Shown one piece after another: positions 46,485 through 53,887 of a stretch of 53,887 nt of DNA (position 1 is the first letter of the stretch; each line of letters begins with the position of its first letter). The notes under the pieces were generated by a model. That model saw only the letters and a list, made by a program, of their open reading frames with translations. It had not been told where the DNA came from and did no database searches. This DNA is from a virus. The stretch covers positions 1-53,887 of the IMG/VR virus record IMGVR_UViG_3300050343_000164, one strand, 5' to 3'. The position numbers and the translations under genes are program-made.

Positions 46485-47515
46485 TACAAGAGATCTCCTC
46501 GCAATCGTTTGATGGTTGCATCAGGAAGCGCGTTAAACTCGTCTTCCGTCATGTTGCTAATGTCCAACGCCTTCTCCCCGCGTGCAGCAGAGCTCTCCCC
46601 AGGTAACTCGGGCGGTTGCGACTTAGCTGCTTTGAGCTTTTTGTTTACCTCGGCCCGCTTTTTGGCAACTTCGTCCTGCATAGGAGCCGCTGTTTGCGTC
46701 AAAGTGGACTCCTGCGCGACATCAGTAACCAAATCGTGGTCCTTAATGACGAAACTGGCAGCTTTTGACAGTGCGTCTACCGCCTCGAAGCCCTGAACGA
46801 TGAATGCGTCGCGCAAATCGATGACTTCTTGAGTGAAATCGGCGTTATATTCGGCGGCGTTCTGATCAAACACCGGGAAATTAGCCTCTAGCTCGTTCGC
46901 AGCAGCCTGTAACGCGGTCGCCTGTGCGTTTTGCGACACTGTTTGCTGCATCTTCTGGCCCATGTCGAACTCAAGCTGGGTTTTTTCGGCGGTACGGATC
47001 TGCTGTCGGAGCTGCACAGCCTCTGCTTCCTTGCCGTCGAGCAGTAAGTTCATGTACTCGCGCTCTTTCGCGTCAAAGTCATAGGAATCAGGCGCATCCG
47101 CAGCGGGTTCTTGCGCTTTCTTCATGTCCTCAACCTGCTTCTGAAGCGCTTTTTGCTTCGCAAGCACCTCATCTAGCCGCGATTTCGGCACCATGGGCTT
47201 ACTAGTAGTAACGTCGGGCTCCTGGGCGGGCTCCGGCGCTGCTTCTTCAGCAACAACTTCTTCAGTTTCCTCGGCTACGGGCTCCTCTTCGGCTGCCGTT
47301 TCCTCTGCTTCTTCGGCTTCTTCGGCTTCGGCGACTACCTCTTCCTCGACCGCTTCCTCAACCTCTTCGGCTTCGGCAACCGGCTCTTCCGTGGGCTCAT
47401 CGCCCAAACCGAAATTCAGATCAAGTGTTTCATTCTGCTCTGTGGCTTTATCGGCACCGGGCATAGCATCAAAAACGGTGTCGAACTGATCGGTTGGGGT
47501 ATCTTTCTTCGCCAT
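46484..47515 (-). CDS. Probable capsid scaffolding protein
   Basis: 343 residues. A very acidic Glu/Ala/Val-rich N-terminal region (about 30-100), a coiled coil (SRLDEVLAKQKALQKQVEDM), helices, and a basic helical C-terminus (KKRAEVNKKLKAAK; KRLRGDLL). Between portal and capsid genes, this is the profile of a scaffolding protein. Recognition is by composition and position rather than by motif. Confidence 0.75.
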   Translation of the reverse strand: MAKKDTPTDQFDTVFDAMPGADKATEQNETLDLNFGLGDEPTEEPVAEAEEVEEAVEEEVVAEAEEAEEAEETAAEEEPVAEETEEVVAEEAAPEPAQEPDVTTSKPMVPKSRLDEVLAKQKALQKQVEDMKKAQEPAADAPDSYDFDAKEREYMNLLLDGKEAEAVQLRQQIRTAEKTQLEFDMGQKMQQTVSQNAQATALQAAANELEANFPVFDQNAAEYNADFTQEVIDLRDAFIVQGFEAVDALSKAASFVIKDHDLVTDVAQESTLTQTAAPMQDEVAKKRAEVNKKLKAAKSQPPELPGESSAARGEKALDISNMTEDEFNALPDATIKRLRGDLL

Positions 47516-47526
47516 AAGGCAATCTC

Positions 47527-49698
47527 CTATTGGGGGTTACGAAAATTCGGTACATCTGTTTGCTTCGGACGGGCTGCTTGCTTCTTGGCTGATGTCTGCA
47601 TAGCCGTAGCAGCCATACGCGTTGCAGCATTCGTTTCCGACTGACTGCGACGTGTCTCGTTTGTAAGGTCAGCAAGCTCGCGTCGTAACATCAGCTCCTG
47701 TTCCTTCATACTCATCTTGCCTTGCAGCTCAGCGACTCTGACCTGCGGATCAACCTCGGCGATATCCTGAACCTTGGCAGCGTTGAGTGCGGCTTCGGTC
47801 TGCGTCTTCTTAACGTCTGCGTCGAGCTGCGCGATCTCAAGCTGCAACTTCTGAATAGCCATCTGTTGCTGCATCGCCATAACCTCGGCCTGCTCCGGTG
47901 TAGGCGGCTCAGCACCAGTAATCTGACGGATACGCTTAGCGAGCTCACCCTTCTTGGCGAGGTGGCTATATTCAATAATCGCGTCATCAGGAATAGCCAC
48001 GCCCACTTGGCGAAGGTTGAGGGCTTCAGCGAACTGAACCTCATCAAACGAGTCGCGCGCAGGTGCAGTAGCAATAACTACGTCGTACTCACCAAGGGTC
48101 AAGTCATTGAGAATCTGACCTTCGGGGGTCATCTCGTTAACTACCATAGGCTCTCTAGGTTTCAGCGGGTCACTGTCGTCTGTGACCATAATGATGCGCT
48201 GCTCGGTATAGAACGCTTGCACCAGATCGAGCACCTTTTCGGCTAGGTACTGTCGGGACTTACGCAAGTTATCTAGCGGCACCTGAATCATTACCACGCC
48301 ACGATTCTGCTTGGCTTGTATAGCTACGCCCGACACTTCGGCGCTGTCTGATCCCAACATGCTGTCGTTGATGCCAGAAATCGTCTTAATGTTGAGCGCT
48401 GCCTTCTGGCTGATACGGTCTAAGCCGGTCGGGATCTGGTTGGGTTGGATCTTTGTCGGCGGTGATGAGCCACGGTTGTATTCGACAACCAGGCCCGTCT
48501 CTGCGCCATGCTCTTCCAAGTCGTCAGCGGACATACCTACCAGCGACCCGCTCTCTACCATCCAGCCACTATTAGCTGTGGTATTAACGATATGCAGCTC
48601 TTGGCTGGCGATCTTGTTTAGCTGCTCCTGCGGTGAGAGCAAGTTTCGCACCATGCCGAATGGTCGCCCTCGGCGGAAATACGCGAAGAAAGGCACGATG
48701 GTGAGATCGTTATACGGGCTCCAGTCATCATGCAGCACGATGTGGTCGCATGTCACAGTCCACCTGACTCGCCGCTTCACCTTACTAATAATGTCTAGAC
48801 CGTACTGCTTGGCGAACTTCTTGGCCTTAGCGTCAGACCAGTTCTCTGGTACATCTCTCGTGTCGCCTGTATTAGGGTCCACGTAGCAGTCAACACGGTG
48901 CATGCGTTTGTGCTGGCGCTCGATGACTCGCAAGGATCTGACGTTGCGGTACTCGTCTTCGCCGGGCACACCTGCGCCGAAATAGTCGTCTGCAGAGTCT
49001 GTATCACCGAAACGATTCTCCTCGTACTCAATGGAATCCCTGCCGAATCCAGACCCGTTCTCAGCAATGAAGCGCAAATCCTCGGCCTTCTTCTTGCCGT
49101 ACAGCTCTTCGATCTCGTCCAGAGTCATCCACTTAGTCTCGAATACTTCGTTCCAGCTCTTGGGGTCTGAGTCCTTGGCGTCTGGGTCAATCAGAATATC
49201 GAGTGGGTCTTTGGCGGTTATGCGAATCTCGCCTTCAACGTGATCGCTGAAGTCCATGCGGACATCAAAATAGCCACGGCCATCGAGGATCAAACCGTCA
49301 CTAAATACCTGCTGCTCGACCCAATCTAACTTGTTGTTGTCAGCAATCTGCATGTACAGCTTGGTCAGGGTCTGGGCAACGTCCATTTCTCCTGCACGGC
49401 GAGGCTTAAACTGCACGTCTGCTCGGCGTGTGGACTGCTCGCCTAGTACCGTATTAACAGTTGGCAAAATTGTATTAATAGTAAGAGCTGGTCGCCCTTC
49501 ATTATCTAGGGCATGCAGATCATCCAAGTCCCACTGATCGCCGCGATAGAAGGCATCGCACTTCTTCGCCATGTCGATATATTCAAGGTGGCCGTTATCA
49601 CGCGCTCGGATATAACGATCCCACTGCTTAGAAGCTACTTCCTGTTGCTCAGCCGCCGTCATCCTTGACAGTTTCTTTTTATAACTCATGCTATGCAC
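47527..49698 (-). CDS. Portal protein, P22-like
   Basis: 723 residues from GTG 49698; an ATG at 49689 is an equally good start. RALTINTILPTVNTVLGEQS-like segment (RPALTINTILPTV, then GEQSTRRADV), DILIDPDAKDSDPKSW, RYFRRGRPFG-like FFAYFRRGRPFG and the C-terminal long coiled coil with Gln/Ala/Glu-rich helices fit P22 gp1-type portals. It forms the packaging ring together with the terminase, whose gene it overlaps by 8 nt. Confidence 0.9.
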   Translation of the reverse strand: MHSMSYKKKLSRMTAAEQQEVASKQWDRYIRARDNGHLEYIDMAKKCDAFYRGDQWDLDDLHALDNEGRPALTINTILPTVNTVLGEQSTRRADVQFKPRRAGEMDVAQTLTKLYMQIADNNKLDWVEQQVFSDGLILDGRGYFDVRMDFSDHVEGEIRITAKDPLDILIDPDAKDSDPKSWNEVFETKWMTLDEIEELYGKKKAEDLRFIAENGSGFGRDSIEYEENRFGDTDSADDYFGAGVPGEDEYRNVRSLRVIERQHKRMHRVDCYVDPNTGDTRDVPENWSDAKAKKFAKQYGLDIISKVKRRVRWTVTCDHIVLHDDWSPYNDLTIVPFFAYFRRGRPFGMVRNLLSPQEQLNKIASQELHIVNTTANSGWMVESGSLVGMSADDLEEHGAETGLVVEYNRGSSPPTKIQPNQIPTGLDRISQKAALNIKTISGINDSMLGSDSAEVSGVAIQAKQNRGVVMIQVPLDNLRKSRQYLAEKVLDLVQAFYTEQRIIMVTDDSDPLKPREPMVVNEMTPEGQILNDLTLGEYDVVIATAPARDSFDEVQFAEALNLRQVGVAIPDDAIIEYSHLAKKGELAKRIRQITGAEPPTPEQAEVMAMQQQMAIQKLQLEIAQLDADVKKTQTEAALNAAKVQDIAEVDPQVRVAELQGKMSMKEQELMLRRELADLTNETRRSQSETNAATRMAATAMQTSAKKQAARPKQTDVPNFRNPQ

Positions 49699-51355
49699 TC
49701 ATCGCTGATTTTGAGGCACGCTCTGGCCCCACCATGTGTTCCAGTCGATCTCGCCAAGAGGGCGGCTTTACGACTGGTGCTTGGTACGTCGAAAACTCGG
49801 ACATCATCAGACCGAGCCATGCAAGTGCATCGACTTGGTCATCGTGGACCCCATTGGGGAAACGCAGCATCTCTGCTATCAGTGGTCCAGTGAAAACTTC
49901 ATTCCTGGGAAAGAACACCATCCCCTGCTGCATACGTCCCTGTATCGCTCTAGCTCTTGCTTCCTTATCGCGGCGTCCGGTCTTCAAGTCCTTGAAGTAC
50001 GCCTCGTACAAACCACGCTCTCGGACACGTTTCTCTAGAAACGGCCCCAGTGCCATCTCGATATGGCCCTTTTCGATTCCTACGATGCTGGGCTTCCACG
50101 ACTCGTAGAGGTCTAGGATCTGCTCCACCAATTCAAAGCCATCGAACTTCCCGCGCACTACATCAATTACAAACAGTCGATCCTGCTCGTCTACGCCGAT
50201 AACCATGCCGACTGAGAAGTCGTTACGATCGCGCTTACCAATCGCCAAGTCCCATGCTGCGTAGTAGCGCATCTGGTTGTAGTCGAGATCCTCTGGGTCG
50301 TAGTACTGGATCATCTGACGTGTGAAATAGTCACCGTCATCGGCCACCGGATTCTGCTGGTAGAGGGCCGACCAATCTCTCGGTCCAACGGCTCTCTGTA
50401 TCTGTTCGAGAGCTGGCACGTCGTAGCGTTCGGGATGCAGGGCCTCTCCGTACTGCCTGAACTCTTCGTCTTCTTCTGCGATGGCTGGGTATTTAACGAC
50501 GGCCCACTCGTCTCCGCCTTCCGCCCCGGCTTTGAGTAGTCGTCCAGCCAGATCGTCATCGTGCCACCGAGTGAGAATGACCAGTACGCCACCGCCAGGA
50601 GCGAGGCGTGTATAAGCAGTCGACGTATACCAGTCCCAGTTAGCGTCGCGATTATTCTGACTTTCAGCGTCTTCACGGTTCTTTACAGGATCGTCGATGA
50701 CAAGGACGTGTGCGCCCTTACCAGTGATACCGCCACCGACACCAGCAGCAACGTAGCCACCGCCTCCAGTAGTAAGCCATGCCTCCGCACTTTGGGAGTC
50801 TTTGTCCAGACGCGTCTGAAAAGCGGTTTTATATGTTGGCTCACGAAGGAGTTGACGGACTTTCCTACTAAAGCCCATCGCAAGCGAACCCGAATACGAA
50901 CAAGAGATAAATTCATGCTCAGGATGCCTGCCGAGATGCCAAGCCGGGAACGAAACTGACGCCAGCGTACTTTTTCCATGGCGAGGTGGCATAAAGAGCA
51001 TAAGTCTTGGACTCTTCTTTTCAGCCACGTCGCGACTGAACTGCTCCAGCCGTTGGCAGATGTCTTTATGGACCCAACCAGCTTGGTAATCGGCGTTAAA
51101 CCGCTCGACAAAAGGGAGGAGACGCTTTCGTGTGAGGATGCGTAACGCCAGCTCTGCTTTAGCTTTTTGTTCAAGTGTGCCCTCCCTCGGCTCCGGTTCG
51201 TAGACTTCTGTCTCTGAAAGTTGTGGTGCTGGTAGCGCTTCTGCCATAGCGGCTAAGCAGTAAACGCAGGTGTCGATTATGTCGTTTGCAAACAGCGTTT
51301 CTGGCTGCAGTGTTTTGCAGTTAGAACACTCACGTTTAATAATTTCATTCGGCAA
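49691..51355 (-). CDS. terL: Terminase large subunit with N-terminal zinc-ribbon-like motif
   Basis: 554 residues from TTG (GGAG 7 nt upstream). ATPase: Walker A PPRHGKS (123-129), Walker B VLVIDDP (D221, D222), and an LTRWHDDDL coupling region. Nuclease: AWDLAIG (D369), IVGIEKG (E428), HDDQVDALA (D505, D509). It cuts and pumps DNA into the head. Unusual: the first 35 residues carry CSNC and CVYC (C10, C13, C30, C33), which look like a treble-clef or zinc ribbon added to the normal terminase. Overlaps both the small subunit and portal genes. Confidence 0.95.
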   Translation of the reverse strand: MPNEIIKRECSNCKTLQPETLFANDIIDTCVYCLAAMAEALPAPQLSETEVYEPEPREGTLEQKAKAELALRILTRKRLLPFVERFNADYQAGWVHKDICQRLEQFSRDVAEKKSPRLMLFMPPRHGKSTLASVSFPAWHLGRHPEHEFISCSYSGSLAMGFSRKVRQLLREPTYKTAFQTRLDKDSQSAEAWLTTGGGGYVAAGVGGGITGKGAHVLVIDDPVKNREDAESQNNRDANWDWYTSTAYTRLAPGGGVLVILTRWHDDDLAGRLLKAGAEGGDEWAVVKYPAIAEEDEEFRQYGEALHPERYDVPALEQIQRAVGPRDWSALYQQNPVADDGDYFTRQMIQYYDPEDLDYNQMRYYAAWDLAIGKRDRNDFSVGMVIGVDEQDRLFVIDVVRGKFDGFELVEQILDLYESWKPSIVGIEKGHIEMALGPFLEKRVRERGLYEAYFKDLKTGRRDKEARARAIQGRMQQGMVFFPRNEVFTGPLIAEMLRFPNGVHDDQVDALAWLGLMMSEFSTYQAPVVKPPSWRDRLEHMVGPERASKSAMSA

Positions 51356-51881
51356 CAGATGGCTCCAAGTAAGCCGTTTCTTTACCCGCGATCTTGATCA
51401 GCTCTTCATCAGACAGGCGTTCCAGCTGCTTAGCCGTTGCGTTTATCTGCACATTTACTTGAGCTTGCGGTTCCTGCTGCACGAGGCCGTGCAACTTAAC
51501 CAGTGAATCTGTTGTGTTCTTCATCTCCGTGGCATTTGATGAAGCGGTGTACGCCTCCATATACATGCCGTGAGCATTGGTAATTGTGAACTTCACCGTC
51601 TCCCGCGCCTGTTCGCGGAAGTAGTCGAGCGCTTTTTTCATCTCGGGGCGACGCATGGCTTTCAACGCGCAGTCATAGTTCTTGTAACCTGCAGCACGAG
51701 ACCCTGCCCTGATGGACATTCCTGATGCAACCAGCATGACGAGCTTTTCCTGCTGCACGGTTAATGTTCCATGATGCACGCCCATGTAAGGCATATGCGC
51801 TTGGAATTCGGTGTGAGTAAGATCAACCCCGTCTTTAATGGAGTCGATGCTTTCCTCCTGTAGTTGCGCCCGTGATTTCAT
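51345..51881 (-). CDS. terS: Terminase small subunit
   Basis: 178 residues. A HTH-like segment (LTVQQEKLVMLVASGMSIRA, then AAGYKN and ALKAMRRPEMKKALDY) is typical of small terminase subunits, followed by helices for oligomerisation (TSNATEM-like AYTASSNATEM; DSLVKLHGL) and a C-terminal part with LERLSDEELIKIAG. It recognises the packaging site. The N-terminus overlaps the upstream gene by 47 nt and has no clear SD. Confidence 0.8.
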   Translation of the reverse strand: MKSRAQLQEESIDSIKDGVDLTHTEFQAHMPYMGVHHGTLTVQQEKLVMLVASGMSIRAGSRAAGYKNYDCALKAMRRPEMKKALDYFREQARETVKFTITNAHGMYMEAYTASSNATEMKNTTDSLVKLHGLVQQEPQAQVNVQINATAKQLERLSDEELIKIAGKETAYLEPSVAE

Positions 51882-52113
51882 TTTTTAAATCGTCGTCCAA
51901 CCAAACAAACATAGGTGCGCGTTCACCCAGGTCAGCTATATCTAGCTCCTGTAGAAACGCCCACAACGAGAGCTCGTAACCACGGCTCTGCAATAGTTCT
52001 TCAACGCGTGCGGCATCGTACACAAGTACCTCTTGGCCGCTTTCTCTTAGTCCGATTCCAACAAGGGCTTCTAAAAGCCCCTCTACCGCATACGCTTCAG
52101 TGTGATCGGACAT
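51835..52113 (-). CDS. Hypothetical protein upstream of terminase
   Basis: 92 residues, acidic, helical (AVEGLLEALVGIGLRESGQE; ELLQSRGYELSLWAFLQEL). No recognised family. First gene after element copy 10 and head of the terminase-portal-scaffold unit; overlaps terS by 47 nt. Confidence 0.6.
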   Translation of the reverse strand: MSDHTEAYAVEGLLEALVGIGLRESGQEVLVYDAARVEELLQSRGYELSLWAFLQELDIADLGERAPMFVWLDDDLKNEITGATTGGKHRLH

Positions 52114-52121
52114 ACCTATAT

Positions 52122-52136
52122 ATTACCCCCACTAAT
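52122..52136 (-). promoter_or_regulatory. ATTAG-N5-TAAT element, copy 10
   Basis: On the coding (minus) strand ATTAGTGGGGGTAAT, 8 nt upstream of the start at 52113 and just after the HNH gene stop (52139). It marks the start of the packaging/head unit. Confidence 0.7.
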
Positions 52137-52138
52137 AT

Positions 52139-52615
52139 TTAATCACAAGCGTAGTCGTGTATTGTCTTGACCCACCACCAGAACATGTCAGTGGACAAGG
52201 TGTGTCGCATAATGTTGATTCGATACGCAACAAGACGCACGTTCTCCCTGGAGTAACCTTCGTCGTTGTTTAGGCGGTCTATAGATGCGTTGAACTCTTT
52301 CTTTCCTGACCCGTCGAGGTGATGAGTCAGCGCTACACCTGATACCGCACACTTGCCATCCTGCAAATCCCACTGCTGCAACACTTCTTCTGCGGTCAAC
52401 GAGAAACTGTGTGTGTTCCTGCGCGTGCTTCTTAGCTTCGCGAAAAGATTCCTGAGATATGCCTCATGCGAGCCGCCCATGTTTTCGTAGCGTTTGCGGT
52501 TTTTCTGCAGCATGCGGCATGGCGTACATTTCTTGCGCCATGTTCCAGTTGGGTATTGCTCAAATTTAGTGTCTGGTAGCTTTTCTTTACACGTCGTACA
52601 GATCCGTAATCCCAC
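52139..52615 (-). CDS. HNH-type endonuclease
   Basis: 158 residues. N-terminal zinc ribbon (CTTCKEKLP...CTPCR). The C-terminal half has CAVSGVALTHHLDG, then ASIDRLNNDEGYSRENVRLV and a helical end, the usual form of phage HNH endonucleases with IDRxxxxxGYxxxNVRLV. HNH proteins encoded beside terminase genes help TerL cut DNA during packaging in many phages. It reads out of the divergent region. Confidence 0.8.
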   Translation of the reverse strand: MGLRICTTCKEKLPDTKFEQYPTGTWRKKCTPCRMLQKNRKRYENMGGSHEAYLRNLFAKLRSTRRNTHSFSLTAEEVLQQWDLQDGKCAVSGVALTHHLDGSGKKEFNASIDRLNNDEGYSRENVRLVAYRINIMRHTLSTDMFWWWVKTIHDYACD

Positions 52616-52884
52616 GGCCTGTCCCTCAAAGTAGCTTACCTAGGAAGATAGGGCCTTAAAAAAATATTGCAAAAAAAAAATTTGAAAACTATTTCTGAAT
52701 CGCTCACGCATTGTCTCCCTTGCCGGGTTGTCCCGCTCCCCTTTCCCCTTTTCCGTTTTTGGAACCTTGTTTCATGTCGATATACATGAACCTTGTCTGT
52801 CAGTAACCCCTTTCGACGCTCGCTTCGCTCTCGCCGCTCATTAATGTTTGTGAGCTATGACGCTCAATTACTTGGAGATACACC
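52616..52884. promoter_or_regulatory. Divergent intergenic region
   Basis: 269 nt without a gene between the leftward HNH/late genes and the rightward small-gene block. It holds long A runs (52660-52685), a pyrimidine-rich stretch (52715-52765), a repeated GAACCTTGT (52762-52770 and 52788-52796), and the perfect inverted repeat at 52771-52790. Likely divergent promoters and operators. Confidence 0.55.
52771..52790. promoter_or_regulatory. Perfect 7-bp inverted repeat, operator candidate
   Basis: TTCATGT-CGATAT-ACATGAA, a 20-bp near-palindrome, flanked on both sides by GAACCTTGT direct repeats. It differs from the dispersed ATTAG element, so it would need another regulator. Confidence 0.55.
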
Positions 52885-53085
52885 ATGCTTGGAGATTACT
52901 CAGTTACCTTCACCGATGAGGTGCTCAACCACGACGCTCCCGATCAACTGGCCCTTCCGTTTGGTCAGCTTGAATCAGAGTTCAACGACTACGCAGACTT
53001 CTTCAGTGCTTGCTTCATGCACTCCGACGACCCGCTGCAATCCTTCATCCGCCATGAACTCAACTGCATGGAGCATAACTCATGA
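52885..53085 (+). CDS. Small acidic hypothetical protein
   Basis: 66 residues, acidic with many aromatics (FNDYADFFSACF). TTGGAG precedes the ATG at the right distance. First gene rightward of the divergent region; ATGA overlap with the next. No family recognised. Confidence 0.65.
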   Translation: MLGDYSVTFTDEVLNHDAPDQLALPFGQLESEFNDYADFFSACFMHSDDPLQSFIRHELNCMEHNS

Positions 53086-53342
53086 AGCAGCTCGAACTGG
53101 ACCTCACAAACTGGGATTACGTGGACAACTGGCCTCACTCAGCAGACCCTTACTTCGAAGTTGACTGTGAAGAAGAAGTGGTTATCGAGAGAGCTATCGC
53201 TGTCTGTTACATCATCGAGGGACACGACAAGCTCTTTGAGACCCGCGAAGACGCCGAGCAACACCGCGACTTCCTCTGCATGACCTACGGTTACCAAGAC
53301 GGCTGGCCTATCAGCGCCGTTTCATTCGAATACGCTCAATAA
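53082..53342 (+). CDS. Small acidic hypothetical protein
   Basis: 86 residues, acidic, with two strands (EEEVVIERAIAVCYII) and aromatic residues. ATGA-coupled to the gene before it. No family recognised. Similar in style to the small genes at 472-3806. Confidence 0.65.
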   Translation: MKQLELDLTNWDYVDNWPHSADPYFEVDCEEEVVIERAIAVCYIIEGHDKLFETREDAEQHRDFLCMTYGYQDGWPISAVSFEYAQ

Positions 53343-53352
53343 GGAGATCATC

Positions 53353-53562
53353 ATGAGATTCCACAACTTCGACATCCCACGCACCGAGTCAATGCAACAA
53401 GCCTTTGACTTCATGGGTCTTGATGAAGACCAGCAACGCGAAGCAACCGCCGAGGTATACAAGATGGCTGTCACCGCTTCCGCTCACGACATCGTCGACA
53501 CCGTCAAGCGCAACCCCGGCAAGTTCCTCACTGCCTTCATCGCTGGCGCAATCACCTTCTAA
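53353..53562 (+). CDS. Small hypothetical protein
   Basis: 69 residues, helical, acidic in the first half, hydrophobic at the C-terminus (FLTAFIAGAITF). Preceded by GGAGATCATC, an SD-spacer that is repeated exactly before the next gene. No family recognised. Confidence 0.65.
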   Translation: MRFHNFDIPRTESMQQAFDFMGLDEDQQREATAEVYKMAVTASAHDIVDTVKRNPGKFLTAFIAGAITF

Positions 53563-53574
53563 TTGGAGATCATC

Positions 53575-53676
53575 ATGAAAGAACTCGTTAATCACCTGCT
53601 CGCTACGGCGTTAGGCATGGCTCTTGCCTTCATCGTAGTCCCTTACATCATCATGCCTATGATCAATGGAGCATGA
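53575..53676 (+). CDS. 33-residue membrane peptide
   Basis: A single TM helix covers most of the peptide (LATALGMALAFIVVPYIIMP). GGAG with the same ATCATC spacer as the upstream gene precedes the ATG, so translation is well supported despite the small size. Confidence 0.6.
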   Translation: MKELVNHLLATALGMALAFIVVPYIIMPMINGA

Positions 53677-53679
53677 CTC

Positions 53680-53769
53680 ATGATTCAGTTCGCAATTCTC
53701 ATGGGGGTCTTATTGGCCCCTGTGTTTCTCAGCATGGTTCTTGTCAATCTGGAGGATCGGGGTGAATAG
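53680..53769 (+). CDS. 29-residue membrane peptide
   Basis: A hydrophobic stretch (FAILMGVLLAPVFLSMVLV) followed by an acidic tail. Starts 3 nt after the stop of the previous membrane peptide; SD weak (GGAG at 53668-53671). The pair resembles two-component small membrane proteins of phages. Evidence is moderate. Confidence 0.45.
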   Translation: MIQFAILMGVLLAPVFLSMVLVNLEDRGE

Positions 53770-53887
53770 CCCCCTTACTCACAGCTCAATTCACTATCAT
53801 CGCGTGCCATTCATGCACCATGATCCGTGATTCATGCCGCGTGTGACGGGGGACATCGGCGAGATGGGGTGTGTGCCATGTGTGCCA
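53770..53887 (+). other. Right end of window, no gene assigned
   Basis: 118 nt. A short GTG frame (53762-53830) could encode 22 residues but has no distinctive features. The last 17 nt contain a short direct repeat (GTGTGCCAT-GTGTGCCA). The sequence is cut by the window edge. Confidence 0.4.

Noticed and set aside
47193-47489. Ser/Ala-rich plus-strand ORF in the scaffold region
   Set aside because: It is the shadow of the Glu/Ala-rich repeat region of the scaffolding protein on the other strand.

Overview
The window is most of the genome of a temperate tailed phage, probably a podovirus. The evidence is a portal of the P22 type, a major capsid of the N4 gp56 type, large internal (ejection-type) virion proteins, and no tape measure or tail sheath. 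The host is probably a gammaproteobacterium, because the phage carries a csrA gene and an attP core that looks like the 3' end of a tRNA-Cys. Both window edges cut through ongoing sequence: the first CDS has no start here. The small forward genes at the right edge resemble those at the left edge, so the molecule may be circular and opened there.

Layout. (1) 1-3806, +: a tightly overlapping block of small acidic genes of unknown function. (2) 3784-6582, +: a MoxR-type AAA ATPase, a middle protein and a metallopeptidase/VWA protein. (3) 6626-18098, +: replication and regulation, with a SutA-like small protein, family A DNA polymerase, CsrA, primase-polymerase/SF3 helicase, Cas4-like nuclease, a lipoprotein, a Cys-rich GP88-like protein, SNF2-type helicase, a probable ssDNA-binding protein, a VRR-NUC-like nuclease and an XRE regulator. 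(4) 18182-20094: DUF3310 protein, excisionase-like HTH, convergent tyrosine integrase, and attP with arm-type repeats. (5) 20095-52615, -: virion and lysis genes, read right to left as HNH, terminase, portal, scaffold, capsid, adaptors, ejection proteins, holins/M15 lysin, fibres and receptor-binding proteins. (6) 52616-52884: a divergent regulatory region, then a second small forward gene block to the right edge.

Regulation stands out. A 15-bp element, ATTAG-N5-CTAAT and close variants, occurs ten times, almost only in intergenic gaps and usually 7-36 nt before the first gene of a transcription unit, on both arms of the genome. It may be a phage promoter element or a dispersed operator. A second layer looks post-transcriptional. 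The phage encodes CsrA. The lipoprotein gene has its Shine-Dalgarno (SD) and an ACGGA inside a perfect hairpin. The capsid gene has a long leader whose hairpin loop is complementary over 9 nt to the capsid SD and which carries repeated ACGGA. Two adjacent ejection-protein genes each appear to be split by a -1-type frameshift.

All functional calls are by eye from sequence motifs; no database search was run.
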